A stretch of DNA of 64,000 bases from Malus domestica (taxonomy: Eukaryota; Streptophyta; Magnoliopsida; Rosales; Rosaceae). Made by a program: the position numbers and the translations under genes. How positions within the stretch are numbered: position 1 is the stretch's first letter; each line of letters begins with the position of its first letter. Location of the stretch: the NCBI RefSeq assembly GCF_042453785.1, contig NC_091675.1, forward strand, positions 74,501 to 138,500, written 5' to 3'. Under the pieces are notes generated by a model. That model was not told the origin of the DNA and ran no database searches. It saw only the letters and a list, made by a program, of their open reading frames with translations. This document shows positions 1 through 11,492 of the stretch, in pieces.

Positions 1-969
1 TGGATTTGAATTTTTTTTTTTGCTATAAATAGGGTGGATATTGGGCTATAATTCAAACAACTTTGAATTCAATCTATTTCAATTCAATCTCTTTCAATTC
101 AAGTTTGCAATGAATTCCAACTTTGGATCCTCTTCGGATTCCAAATGGGGGTCCTCATCCAATTCCAAATTGGAAGAAAAATGGGCGCAAATGAGACGAG
201 AAGATGAGGAGTCTGATAAAGAAGTTCAAGTAAGGCACAACAAACAAAATAGAGTAGCAGCCATGTTGTGTCAGCTAACTGAGGAACAACCTCAATAGGG
301 TGGCTCTGTTGCTGGTCACTCTTACAAACCACGAAACAGAGCGATGACGCATGCCAACCTGATGAACAACTACTTCAACCCCAAAATAGCATGGAGTAGG
401 CGCTTAGGTTTTATGTTGGTTAATGTTATTTAATGTTGTTTCATATTGTTTAATGTTGTTTCATGTTACTTAATTTAATTTAATGTTGTATAATGGCTTA
501 GGAAGTTATAGGAAAAAATATAATTTAAAAAATATAAAAAACAAATTTTGTAAAATAGAAGTTATAGGAAAAAAATAGAATTTAAAAAAATATAAAAAAC
601 AAATTTTGTAAAATAGAAGTTATAGGAAAAAAAATATAATTTAGAAAAATAGAAAATAAATTTTGTAAAATATAAGTTATTAGAAAGTTATAGAAAAAAA
701 TAGAAGTTATTTGAAAAAAAATGTGTAAAAAATAAATAAATAAAACTGTAAAAAAAAAATAACGGCTAACTAACGTCAAATATATTCATGTCGGTTATAT
801 CCGACATGAATGCTAGAATTTCTAGCCCAGCCTGGGGCTGGCTGGCTGGATTGGGCCAACCAATTGGCCATTTGACCCTTTCAAATTTCGTGGAGCCCAC
901 GAGCCCTCGGTTGAAGACAGTTTTTGGTCTATTTTCGACCATCTGAACCCTTTGGTTGGAGATGGTCTT
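1..969 (+). mobile_element. PIF/Harbinger-like non-autonomous copy, left (runs off the window)
   Basis: The first 110 bases (poly-T run, a TATAAATAGG box, then ATTGGGCTATAATT) recur in reverse complement at about 2105-2180. The stretch from the AGTAGGCGYTTARGTTTTATG block at about 390-420 through the AATGTT/CCTATAACTTCC-rich tract also recurs inverted at 1560-1765. The copy ends near the GGTTGGAGATGGTCT terminus, which is the usual end of plant Harbinger MITEs. A short open frame follows the promoter-like region but no transposase motif is seen here. Its left end lies outside the window. Confidence 0.6.
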
Positions 970-1167
970 ATTGGGACCCATCCGGCCAAAATATGACCAA
1001 AGGGCTACCGGGCTAGCCAATCTTAGCCTGATGCCCAGCCCGTTTGGTGAGTCCGTTTGCTCTTTAGCCTGAGAGAGAAAGAAATGGGTCTTCTTCTCTA
1101 CTACAATCCTCTGCCTCTCACCGCCGCTTTTTCCTTTCTTTTACGCCATCTCCAACTTCATCACCTT

Positions 1168-2562
1168 CAAACTATCTCCAACCGAATGGTCTAAAGGGCC
1201 GAAAAACATCCAAAAACCATCTCTAACCAAAGACTAGGCGAGAGGGCTCGTGGACCCCACAGAATCTGAAATGGCCAAAGGGCCAAAAGGCTAGCCCAAA
1301 TGAGCCAACCAGCCATGGGCTGTGCCAGAAAACTCACCAATTTTGTCGGATATAACCGACAGGAATATATTTATATCCAACAGGAATTCTAGGCCAAAAT
1401 TCAAATGCAACGACTAGTTGACGTTAGCTAGCCGTTATTTTTTATTTTATTGTTTTTTTTTTATGTTTTTTTTTTTTACAAATTTTTTTCCTATAACTTC
1501 ATTTTTTTAATTCTATTTTTTTCTATAATTTATATTTCACAACATTTGTTTCATATTTTTTTTTAAATTTTATTTTTTTTCCTATAACTTCCTAAGTCAT
1601 TATACAACATTAAATTAAATTAAGTAACATGAAACAATATTAAACAATATGAAACAACATTAAATAACATTAACCAACATAAAAATTATACAACATAAAA
1701 AAAAATTTAACAACATTTTTAAAAACTTTTAACAACATAAAACTTAAACGCCTACTCCATGCTCCTTTTGGACCAAAGATGTGCAACAAGATCATGTTGT
1801 AGGTACTTGTTTGTGGCACTGGAACGTATCACCCTATAGTGCCTCGTGTACTCATTTATAGAGATACTACTAGTTCTTAGATTGAAAGGCAAATTAGGTC
1901 CATCATATATTTTTGCACGAGCCCTTCTTGACCTATTTGGATCCTTTTGGTAGTCATCGGACTCTCCATCAATATACCCATCTCGCTCATCCTCTACAAT
2001 CATGTTGTGTAATATGATGTAAGACATCATGATGGAGTCCAAATTTTCTCGACTCCACCCTTTTGCCGGTTCTTTGATGATCTTCCACCGTGCTTATAGA
2101 ACACCAATAGATTGAATTCAAAGGTGTGTCAATTATAGCCCAATATCCAACCTATTTATAGCAAAAAAAAATTCAAATCCAACGGTTAGCTAACATCAAC
2201 TAGCTGTTGGATTTGAATTTGAATTTTTTTAGGCCAAAATTTGTAAAAAAATGTTAAAAAATTCTCATTTTTTTCCTACAAATTTAAGTTGTTGTAGTTT
2301 TTAAATTTAAGTTATAGTTTTTAAACATAAGTTTGTAGTTTTTAAATTTAAGTTGTTGTAGTTTTTAAATCTAAATAATAAATTATGTTTGACCCTCGGT
2401 TGGAGACAATTTTTTGTGGCAAGGCAAAAACGAGCCATATGGCCCTCGGTTGGAGATTGAGGCAAATATGGCAATGTACTGTTCATTAAAATATTAATAT
2501 CTTCGAGTGCCAGATGGCTAAAACGAGCCATCTGGCCCTCGTTCGGTTGGAGATTGTCTCAT
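1168..2562 (-). mobile_element. PIF/Harbinger-like copy, right, inverted to the left copy
   Basis: It starts with ACTATCTCCAACCGAA and ends with the reverse complement GGTTGGAGATTGTCTC. These are recognisable Harbinger termini. Read on the minus strand it holds the same promoter-like block as the left copy, then jumps directly into the C-terminal part of a transposase. The middle of the autonomous element is therefore deleted. Its T-rich and CAACATTAAA-rich arms pair with the left copy, so positions 1-2200 make one large imperfect inverted repeat. Exact target duplications were not resolved. Confidence 0.6.
1752..2105 (-). pseudogene. Harbinger transposase (DDE_Tnp_4/Plant_tran) C-terminal fragment
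   Basis: The minus-strand translation gives ARWKIIKEPAKGW, then IMMSYIILHNMIVEDERDG, and ends in a DLVAHLW-type tail. This is the C-terminal region of the plant PIF/Harbinger transposase family, which normally reads ILHNMIVEDE after an A-R-[WF]-x-I-I block. A stop codon lies just upstream of ARWK. The catalytic aspartates of the DDE core, which sit further upstream in the family, are missing. It is a dead fragment inside the right Harbinger copy and cannot encode an active enzyme. Confidence 0.75.
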
Positions 2563-2648
2563 CTTTCTATACAACTAGTCAGGTATCTAGAAGCCTATAA
2601 CTCTCGTTCGGTTGGAGATGGTCTCATCTTTCTATACAACTAGTCAGG
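2539..2648. repeat. Short direct duplication at a Harbinger end
   Basis: A block of about 45 bases beginning CTCGTTCGGTTGGAGAT and ending ACAACTAGTCAGGT occurs at 2539-2584 and again at 2603-2648. The two copies are nearly identical and include the Harbinger terminus plus flanking DNA. Confidence 0.8.
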
Positions 2649-2674
2649 TGTGTGTGTGTGTATATATATATATA

Positions 2675-2886
2675 GGAATTGCTTAAGGGGAGGGATCCCC
2701 ATTTTTTCAAAAAAATGGAGACACGCTCCCCACCGTTGGATTTGAATTAAATGAAATCATGTGGTTGAGATTCTATGGCCTGTGTTTTAATCTCAACCAC
2801 ACAATTTCATTAAAGTCAATCTAACGGTGGGGAGCGTGTCCCCATTTTTTTTGAAAAAATAGGGATCCCTCCCCCTTAAGCTCCCT
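2675..2886. mobile_element. MITE with about 95-bp inverted arms in TA-rich DNA
   Basis: The left arm (GCTTAAGGGGAGGGATCCCC, a T/A run, then GACACGCTCCCCACCGTT) and the right arm (AACGGTGGGGAGCGTGTC, then GGGATCCCTCCCCCTTAAGC) are reverse complements across most of their length. The element is about 210 bases and has no coding capacity. It sits between TATATATA tracts, so a TA target duplication is possible but cannot be proven. Confidence 0.75.
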
Positions 2887-2888
2887 GT

Positions 2889-3094
2889 ATATATATATAT
2901 ATATATATATCTCTCTCTCCTCCTTCCTTTCCACATCAAACACAAACCCATAGTCGCCCATCCTCTCTCTCTCTCTCTCTCTCTCTCCTCCTTCCTTTCC
3001 ACATCAAACACAAACCCATAGTCGCCCATCCACTCTTCCTACCGTGTTCGAGCTCAAATCTTATTTCCACATCAAACACAAACCCATAGTCGCC

Positions 3095-3134
<40 letters not shown>

Positions 3135-3215
3135 CTTCCTTTCCACATCAAACACAAACCCATAGTCGCCCATCCACTCTTCCTACCGTGTTCGAGCTCA
3201 AATCTCCACCACCAT
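2889..3215. repeat. (TA)n/(CT)n microsatellites and tandem duplicates
   Basis: A TA run is followed by several CT runs. The block TCCTTTCCACATCAAACACA plus the following CCCATAGTCGCCCATC occurs three to four times, separated by CT runs. A larger unit starting CACTCTTCCTACCGTGTTCG is present at about 3031 and about 3176. The open frames here are only the translated repeats. Confidence 0.8.
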
Positions 3216-4119
3216 CCTCCATGGCACAATCTAACTCATCATTTAGATTGGAGATGGTGTGGGTACTGGGCAGGGGGATGATGCCGATGAGGATTTGATC
3301 GGGAAGGACCCACAACTTCATGATGACGACATTTCGAGTTAGCCCCGAGGGTGTGGTACTTGCCACATGGGTAAATTATGGAAGTGAATCACTTGTTTTT
3401 ATTTTTAATTAGGATTAGGATTTTTATGGATGGGGCTTTGTGAGAATGACTTGATTTCGTTGAACCCATTTGACGATGATAGCTGAATAGTTGATAAATT
3501 TACCGAGTTGGTGAATTAAGTTAGTAATGAATTTAATAATAATAAATTACTAAAGAGTTATATTTATCCTCTCATGACATATGAATATGACATAACAGGG
3601 TTATAATTCTGAATGACGTTATATTTAATCTTTTTGGTTGAAGATGATCTAAAAGGGAGGGGATTAGCCTTTGTAATTTATCTTTAATGAAAATCAAATT
3701 TAAAATATTTCACTTATATATGAAGATGAATATTACTAATACTAAGTGGCAAACTGGAATTGAACCAAAGTTTAAAGATTGAATGCTATCTCCACCTTTT
3801 TTTGTTTTTTTTTCTCGGAGTCGAAATCGAAGCAAAACACATCCACAAACGAATATGCTTTTCTCTTTGTAATTTATTTTTGCTTTAAGAAAAATCTCAA
3901 TGCCATTTATATTTTTGTACAATATTTTATAATACTAACACAAAAATTAATTTTAAATTAAAAAACGACTAAGACAAGAGTCTACGGAAAATTACGTTAT
4001 GGCCTTAGCATTTGGTTTCTTTTTTTTTTTTTTTTTAACAAGCATTTGGTTTCCAACTAACGAAAGAGTTGCAACAACGAGGTAACAAGGGGAAGAAAAA
4101 AAAGGCAAAGGTGAAAGAA
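3216..4119. other. AT-rich intergenic stretch
   Basis: No gene, splice-bounded exon or clear transposon ends were seen. A T-run lies at 4020-4036. Confidence 0.5.
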
Positions 4120-4622
4120 AAAAAAAGTTAGAGTACATTGTAGCAATGGACCTTTAATTTTAATTCAACTAGAGCAATGATTTCTCAACTAAAAATTCAT
4201 TACTATTGGTCCATCAACTCATCAAAACGTTCAGCTATGATTTCTCAACTAAAAATTCATTACCATTGGTCCCTCAACTTTAATCTAAATGGAGAAATAG
4301 TTCCTTAACTCTAATCTAATTGGAGCAATGGTTCCTCAACTGTAACCCAATTGTAGCAATGATCTTTCCAACATAACTCATTTTGACAAAATTCTGACAA
4401 AGTTAACGAAAATGACCATAGCTACACGTTTTAATGAGTTGAGAGATCTCAATTGTAGTAATGGTTATTTCAACATAACTTATTTTGATAAAATTCTCAT
4501 GAAGTTGACGAAAATCTATAACTACACATTTTAATGAGTTGAATGATCAATAATAATGAATTTTTAGCTGATGATCATTAATTCAATTTAATTAAAGTTG
4601 AGGAACATTACTGCAATTTACT
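4120..4622. repeat. Degenerate repeat element with internal direct repeats
   Basis: GATTTCTCAACTAAAAATTC plus ATTAC occurs twice (about 4176 and 4237), within several looser GTAGCAATG/CCTCAAC-type units. The left border (TTGTAGCAATGGACC) resembles the reverse complement of the right border (GAGGAACATTACTGCAATTT). This suggests an old inverted-repeat element of a common plant type, but its class was not identified. Confidence 0.45.
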
Positions 4623-4894
4623 AAAAAACTTACCCCTTTTTCTCCGTGATCCCCTTCCTTCTTTCTCCCCTCGCATCCCACCTCTAACCTTCTCCTCCAT
4701 CGGACACTAGCAAATTAGCGATAGCCTAGCATCGAGGATCATCTCGAACCGCACACCTTATCTCAGCCACAACCAGCAACCAAAAAACGTTTGATAATCT
4801 GCAAGCTTTCAATCTCTCAAAGCCGATTTTTCTGCTTCCGCCAGAAATTGTCCGTTGAAATTGCCCCCTTCCCTGGTCTCCTTCCGCCGGCAAC

Positions 4895-6817
4895 ATGACT
4901 ATATCAGAGGATGAGGACGAGAGTTTGGCTCATTTCCTTGAATCGGAGGTGCTCTCCGAGGTTTCAGAAGACAAGGTTTGTCTTATTCTTCTGTCTTTCT
5001 TCCGTTTCGGTTTGATCCATTTCTGTCTTTCTTCCGATTCGGTTTGATCCATTTCTGTCTTTCTTCCGATTCGGTTTGATCCATTTCTGTCTTTAAACAG
5101 TTTTATTAATATGACAAAGCTTTCCCTCATTTCAAAATTTGATCTCTGCTTGATGAGGCTTACTTTCAATTTTGCGGAATTAGGTTTTTTTTTTTTTTTT
5201 TTTTGGGAAAGGGGGTAGTTTGTTCTATAATCATATCATATAGTAAGTACACTGGCATGAACGAATAAGTGACTGATATTGTTGTTGGGCGTTTGATTGC
5301 ATGGTAGGAGGAGGAGGAGGAGGAGGATGAGGTAACAGAGGCCCCCAAAGCAAAGAAAATGCGACTAGTGGAGGATACGGCTGAGAAAGACCCTCAATTT
5401 CAGAAAAGCGCATCTTCTTCCGGGTTTGTTCAGTCAAAAAGCGCCATCGGCTGCAGTAGCAATAGCGGGAACACGCCCGTGAGGATTGAAACTGGCATTT
5501 TCAGCAAAATCCCTCCTGAACTCTTCCCTCACATCCTCAAGTTCCTCTCTTCTGAAGATCTATTTGCTTGCTCTCTCGTCTGTAGATTTCTAAGTCATGT
5601 CGCATCCGATGAATCCTTATGGCGCCGCCTGTAAGTAACTCTTACAAGTCTTTGTATAACTAGTTGTGCAATTTTCAGTCTTTCTGACGCCAAAGCTTTT
5701 TTATTTTCCTATGTTATCTTCCCAAATCAATTAATTTACCGGAATGCAATAAATGTCTGATCTATTGGCAACACCTGTTCGCAATTTTAAGAGCTTTATG
5801 TAACTCCTATTTAACAAATTCCCTCCCTAGTATGGATTTGTTGATTCTTTAATGATGATAAATGCACTGTGTTTACTTCATCCTCTTTCGAGTAATGTGT
5901 TTGTGCGGCTATGTGCAGGTACTGTATGCGATGGGGTCATTTGCCCCCTAGTAGAAAGCTGCGTGAATGTCCATGGAAAAAACTTTATATTCAGGTACTT
6001 CTATCTATCTTTTTATTTACTATTATTTTAGTCAGCCATAATAATTAGGTCTCAAACTAGCCATCCCTGTGAGTGGAACATGATACCTCCCACTTACACG
6101 TCTGGAGGAATACCACCAAACCTCAGTGATAGTGGCTTTTTATTTTCGATTTTAATTTGTAGTAGTTGCTGCTGCAGTCATCATGGGCATTCACAAAAAG
6201 TACTTAATTTGTAGTTTGGACTTGAAAAACTGAATTTTTCATATTGTATGCGCTTACATGAAACCTGAAGCTGCTTTGCAGCAGCAACCTAGATAAGTGA
6301 TATTAGCCTAAACAAATTCTTTCTCTTTCCCAGCGTGATGAGGAGGATACGGTAGAACTTGTTAGGAATTGCACACTTGAGTTCAAGGAATATTTTATTC
6401 AAATGCAAGCTGCGAAAAGAAGCCAAGCACCTCTTCCTTCACAGGTAACTGATGCTACCTTTGCCTTAACCTGTGTGGTGTCGTTTTGTGTGAGATTATA
6501 CGAAGAGCTTGCTCTTATGCCTTGACCTGTGTGGTGCCTTGACCGCTATGCTTCTTGAAACCTTATGCATAATTGTTTTCTCTTGTGTTAACTTGTGATC
6601 CTTCATGGGAGACTTACTATATGAGACATTGGGTCTTAAAATATTCTGCGTTTTGCTTTCTCTTGGGATAACTTCAAGATCTTTCTTATTATTTTCTCAG
6701 TAGTTTTCTAGTCCTGAATATGTCACACTCAACCTTCTTTTAACCTTTACATTTAGTTGTAACATGTGGGACTCTCCCTCTCCCTCTCCCTCTCCCTCTC
6801 CCTCTTCCTCTACTTAC

Positions 6818-6848
<31 letters not shown>

Positions 6849-7904
6849 AGTATGTATGTACACACACACAATTATACCTTTATCGGTTGAACTTTCATAT
6901 TTGAATGTGAAGGTGAATGATGACGGGATAATTCTTGACACAACAGTAGCTGATCAAGTGTCTATATGGAAAAGTAGTAGAGGCCTAACTGATAAGGCGG
7001 AAGCTGATCATGCTTGTTCAGGTGAAAAGTGCACTTACTACCAAATTGGAGATGTATTTGTCTGTGAGAACACTGGCCAGGTTCATGGTAGGTATCAATG
7101 AGTTTCATGTACTTTGTGTGTTAGTGCGTGAATCTTATGCAGGACTTAAGTCTCATCCAATTATTTTTCATGTTTCCTTCTGCAGTATGTGATGATAATT
7201 GCAGAGAAGTTGTTATGGATCCGACCAATGAGCTTTGGGTCTGCACAATATCTGGGCACTGTTTCGATAGGCTCCTATCACCAGAAGAAACGGAGTCAGA
7301 TGCTGTGAGTGAACATCTCCCCTGCCTTGCAATTTGTTGTCATTATACAACAATATGTCATCAAGTTGCCCCTCATTCTTCCTCATGAGATATTTTCTGG
7401 TTGATATAAATAGTCGAAATTTATTTGTGTCAGGCTTAATTATTGATAATTTGATATGCCCCTTGAAACTCACTTTTAGTCTCACTTTGCCACCTTATTC
7501 TGAAAATGTGCTACTTAACCCCTCAAACATCAACTAAGTGTCTCAATTCCGTTTTCTCATTTCTTGTAAATTTTTCAAACGCCTTATTTGATTTGGTTAG
7601 TTGTTAGCCATGTAGAGAACAATTTGTCTCAATTGTTTTGTATGGTTGCTAATGCTTGGTCATTTCCTTTAATTCAGGAGCAGCAGCAAGGAGCTGTGAC
7701 AGACGAGGCAGAACCATTCATGGGATCTGGGCGCTTTGGTAATTAAGTTGCCTTTTTGTTTTTGTTTTTTGTTTTGGTTTTAGAGAAGTGTAAGTTAATT
7801 ATGTGCGACCTTATTTTTCCGTTTTTGATGCAGCAAGAGCTTATATGATGGGATATAATTGTGTTGATGAGAAGGAGCTAGAGGATGCTTTGAGATTTGT
7901 CTGA
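4895..7904 (+). CDS. SKIP31: F-box protein SKIP31
   Basis: Eight exons join in frame: 4895-4975, 5308-5630, 5919-5994, 6334-6444, 6913-7087, 7186-7304, 7678-7738 and 7834-7904. They give 338 residues with GT-AG introns. The start [20 protein letters not shown] is the conserved N-terminus of the SKIP31 family. An acidic stretch of glutamates follows, then the F-box at about residues 92-135 ([28 protein letters not shown]), which should bind SKP1/ASK in an SCF ubiquitin ligase. The C-terminal half has spaced cysteines ([25 protein letters not shown]) that look like a metal-binding or disulfide region, and it ends [16 protein letters not shown]. Intron 4 contains a CCCTCT/TA microsatellite. The family name is from memory of plant SKIP31; the substrate is unknown. 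Confidence 0.9.
6770..6860. repeat. (CCCTCT)n and (TA)n microsatellite in SKIP31 intron 4
   Basis: Repeated CTCCCT units run directly into a TA run, 50-70 bases upstream of the exon 5 acceptor. Confidence 0.9.
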
Positions 7905-8470
7905 ACAGAATACCACAGGTTCATCTAGGTGGGAGTGAAATTCTCGGGTCAGGTACACGTCACTCATGCGGCTGGCGCACACAGAAAAAACGAGCAGGCC
8001 CCTTGCATTTGGCCCCGCCCACCCCAAGACTGGAGTCACTTGGCTGAGTGGGAAGCCAGCCGCACCTCGTAATCCTAGGTGGGTTGTCTTAATTCTCATG
8101 TATCAAAAAAAAAAAAAAAAAAAGAGCTTAATCCTCAACTTTGTGTATGCATATTACATTAGGTATACTGTTGTTGTATTATTATTTTATTATTATTAAA
8201 TACAGATAGAGATACAGAGTGGTTGATGTTGCTGTCTATTAGGGAATTGCAGCTAAATTTGCTTTGCTTTGCTATGCTTTGCTTTGCTTTTCTTTTCTTT
8301 TGGGGTGTGATTCCATTCCGTACACACTGACATACACCACCAGAGCAAGAATCATTTTGATGAAATGATAATGGGAGGGAGGGAATCCAATTCCTTTGGA
8401 CTTCCGTCTTATCTGATGGGCAGATATTTCCTCTTTCCTCTTTATGCAATTATCATTTTTACTAAAACAT
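7905..8470. other. SKIP31 3' flank with a poly-A-tailed retroposon-like segment
   Basis: The first 200 bases are GC-richer than the surroundings (GGCCCCGCCCACCCC, GGCTGAGTGGGAAGCC) and end in a run of about 18 A at 8105-8123. That is typical of a retroposed 3' end, but no tRNA-type promoter boxes or target duplication were found. Next comes a run of GCTTT units at about 8257-8300. Polyadenylation of SKIP31 probably lies in this interval. Confidence 0.35.
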
Positions 8471-9094
8471 GGGCATTTTTACTAATATATTGAATCATGA
8501 AGAAATTATCATCAAATCCTTGTTGGTTAATCAGCCCTCACTTTAAGCCTAAAAAATGAATGATTAATTTGGTTCTATAATGTAGTAGACATTTCCTCAT
8601 CGGCAATTCCAGATCCATGAAAATAGTCAAGAGTTTTTCGAGTTCACCCTTCTCAATCCAAACGCCATCTACTTTACATGGTAGTCAGCTGTCCATAAAC
8701 TTCCCAATTAATCCCCAACTTGTAAGAAAAAATGGATAAAACCAACTAGATTGAATTGTCACAAGCAAATCAGTCATTGGATTCAATCATGTCGATTTTT
8801 TTTAAATGCAATCCAAGTTACCCAAATTATGCAAAGATGATCAAAATTGAATTTAATCTGTTTGTATAAAGGATTGAATTTGTTGAGCACTTGATTGAAA
8901 TGTACTTCATTTTCATATGTCGAATTTCAAACTTATACCAAACCACTGTACTAGTTGGTAAATTGTTGTAATAACATCTTTATCATCCTTTCCTTGCAAA
9001 AGGGTTTTGTTTTAAAAAATAAAAATAAATTTCCTAATAAAAAAACATATAGGAAGTGTCTATATCTATATAATAATCACCAACCTTTTGCTTT
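8471..9094. other. Intergenic, nothing recognised
   Basis: AT-rich sequence without open frames, repeats or transposon ends that could be supported. Confidence 0.5.
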
Positions 9095-9303
9095 TAGGTT
9101 TATTTTTTACTAAGTATTTGTAACTCGATTTAATTTCATCTTATTCTCTGTAACTCAAAAGTTGTCACTTTACTTCTTGAACCTCAAAATTCGTTTCACT
9201 TGCCACCTGAGCATAATGAAAATATACAATTAAATTTATTGCATATGTGACATAATCTTATCAGATGTTGGGTCCCACATATGTTTGAGGAAGCAACCTA
9301 TAA

Positions 9304-10177
9304 GGTCATCTCCAATGGAGATGGCTATAGTGCTATAGGTCAAAATGGAAAAGGATCTTAGGGGTTCCGTGATCGTGACCGTTCATCATACATCGTGCGG
9401 TCAAAAATGGTTAGGTACTATTTATATTTAATTTTAAATTTTAAATTTTGAAATAATTTATGACCGTACGATGTACAATGAACAGTCATGATCATGGGAT
9501 CCCTAGGAACCCCAGGATAAGGATCAGGATCCTTTTCAAACCAAAATCTAGCCCGAAATGATCCAAAACCCAACTCCAATGGAGGGCTAGGCCAAAAAAA
9601 ATAGGGGACCCACCAGACCAAGTTTCAGCCCTTTGGCCATAGGGTTGGCCATTCTTAGCCAGCTAGATAGCCCGTTTGAGGGGATTTTTTATTTTTAGGC
9701 CGAAATTTAAAAAAGAAAATTAAAATTTTCTAATTGTGTCCGTATAAATACCTAAATCATTTCTATATCATTTCTCACATCTTTTCAATTTTTTTTTTTG
9801 CTAGGCTCACATCCTTTTCATAAACACCACTCCCTCACCTCTTCCAATAATCTAAATTTAAAATTTTCAATTTTTTTTCAAATAGCCACATCTTCAACCA
9901 AATGATAAGAAATCTAAATGTTTATTCATTTAGCGACAAGTGACACTCAAAATATGTCCGAAAATCTTATTTTAATATGATAGTTTAATTCAATTAACCA
10001 ATAAAATTAAAGAACAAACTTATAATAATAAACTATTGAGGGGTTTAAAAAATAGCCCTAATTCACTTGGAGATGATATATAAATATGGTCTAACACTGT
10101 TCATTAAAAAAAATAATTTCTTGCATGGCTATAATTTGGACGGGAGATAAACATAGCCTCTTCGGTTCGAGATGACC
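9304..10177. mobile_element. Harbinger-type MITE with TAA target duplication
   Basis: It begins GGTCATCTCCAATGG and ends CGGTTCGAGATGACC, which are complementary ends. It is flanked by TAA at 9301-9303 and 10178-10180, the expected TWA target duplication of the family. GC-rich inner motifs such as GGGCTAGGCC and GGCCATAGGGTTGGCC occur near the middle. No transposase frame is present. Confidence 0.75.
9352..9540. mobile_element. Palindromic MITE nested in the Harbinger element
   Basis: The left arm (GATCTTAGGGGTTCCGTGAT, then CGTGACCGTTCATCATACAT) pairs with the right arm (GTACAATGAACAGTCATGAT, then GGGATCCCTAGGAACCCC). A short A/T spacer separates the arms. It lies wholly inside 9304-10177, a second nesting level. 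Confidence 0.6.
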
Positions 10178-10390
10178 TAACTTTGGATTGTGAACCCACA
10201 AGTTGAATTGTGAGTTTCAAAGAATAAAATTATGACTTTTGAGTTACATTGAGACAAAATGAAATTAAAATAGAGTTACATGGACTTGGCTAAAATAGAA
10301 GCCTTACTTTTACTTCCAACGATTTTTTACGTAGGGTTTAGGGATTGTTGCAATAATACTACTGTAACGCGCAGCTTCTGCCCATACAAC

Positions 10391-11342
10391 CCGAGAAATT
10401 TGGAAAAAATAACCAAATTTCAAATCCTAAATAGAATTATAACCACCATTTTAAAGTTATAATAATTATAACTAAAAGTTGATAGGAAAATACTAATACA
10501 CCTTTAAAATAAAGTTTTCTAGAAAAGAAAACTACAAACCAAAAGGCTTGGCTGTCTTTTACCGTCATCTATGTCCTTTCTATAGTATAGATTATATTTC
10601 AAAACCACAGAAACCCAACTCATCACATCTCAACCCAAGCACAGCCAACCATGGTGTGCAGCACGATCCCTCTCTCTTCCTCCTCCTCTTCCTCTTTTAT
10701 ACTCTCACACACAACCTTCGTTTATTTTCGAACCCCTAAAATTTTTTCGACCTCCTTCACATGAAGATGACTCTCACTCTCAGTCTCGGTCAGCTTCCTC
10801 CTCTGCTTTCCAATTTCTGATTTTCAACTACGACGATGTAATCCTTGAATTCGAGCACTTGCACCACCAAGCTTACAATGAGGCCTTCGCTCACTTCAGT
10901 GTCCGCTACTCTTCCTCAACATCTCAACCCCTCAATTGGAACCTCCACTTCTAGGATCAGCTCTAGAACCAAATCGTTGGTGAAAAGCCCAAAATGCAAG
11001 GGTCCCTATCTCCTTTTCTCTCATTTTCTCCAAAGGTTGAACTTTGGATTTTGTTTTCTTCTATGATTGAATTGGGGTTTTGGGTTGGTTAAGGAACTTC
11101 AAGGATTACGGGTGGCTTTGAACTTATTCAATTCTACTTCGAATCTTCTTATCTTAATTGAATCTTGTTTTGTTTGATTTCCATGGGTGACATTTTTTTT
11201 TTTGGTTTTTTTGAAAAAACTTTATTTGAAGGGTGTATTAGTGTTTTCATATTAATATTTGGTTATAATTATGATAAATTTAAAAAGGTAGCTAGAATTC
11301 TATTTAAGGTAAAAAATTTGGTTAGTTTTCCAAATTTTGAAA
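10391..11342. mobile_element. Pack-MULE-like element A carrying a host gene fragment
   Basis: The left arm at about 10391-10525 (AAATTTGGAAAAAATAACCA, then CTAATACACC and AAATAAAGTTTTC) is matched in reverse complement by 11205-11342. The arms are about 135 bases and roughly 80% alike by eye. Between them lies sequence from a HAD hydrolase gene. The same arm family bounds element B at 27351-28263. No transposase is present and the 9-bp target duplication expected of Mutator-like elements could not be shown, so the class is inferred from structure. Confidence 0.65.
10651..11010 (+). pseudogene. Fragment of HAD-like hydrolase (At4g39970 / CbbY-like type)
   Basis: A region starting MVCSTIPLSSSSSS looks like a plastid targeting sequence. 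After a frame change comes FNYDDVILEFEHLHHQAYNE and AFAHFSVRYSSS, then LNWNLHF, a stop, and NQIVGEKPKMQ. The plant chloroplast HAD hydrolase family has F-D-C-D-G-V-I-L-E-S-E at this place, where the first aspartate is the nucleophile. Here it reads F-N-Y-D-D, so the catalytic aspartate is lost. Two in-frame stops and truncation after the first exon region show it is not functional. It sits between the inverted arms of element A, so capture by the transposon is the likely origin. Confidence 0.7.
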
Positions 11343-11349
11343 ACCCTAA

Positions 11350-11492
11350 CATTTATCACAGAGAGAGGACAAAGAGACAGCTCTCCCCTCCCCTGGTACG
11401 CCACACGCCACACCACCTCCCCGACCCTCCCTATACTTAGCAGTCAGTCTGCCTTCCGTCGCCACCGCCGTCATCTGCTTCGTTTTCTTCGT
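11350..11492 (+). other. Probable 5' untranslated exon of the ABCE gene
   Basis: A C/T-rich stretch with GAGAGAGGACAAAGAGACAG is followed by a strong donor (CTTC|GTAAGTATTT) at about 11491. The next plausible acceptor lies just before the coding start at 11905 (GTGGATAG|AATAAGATTAG). A leader intron of about 400 bases is inferred, as is common in plant translation genes. Confidence 0.5.

Larger units (their letters stand above)
9095..10310. mobile_element. Old inverted-repeat element split by a nested Harbinger MITE
   Basis: The left segment (TGTAACTCGATTTAATTTCA, then TGTAACTCAAAAGT) at about 9119-9200 is matched in reverse complement at about 10190-10290 (ACTTTTGAGTTACATTGAG, then TGAAATTAAAATAGAGTTAC). 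The arms flank the Harbinger insertion at 9304-10177, so the outer element is older. Its true ends were not fixed. Confidence 0.5.
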
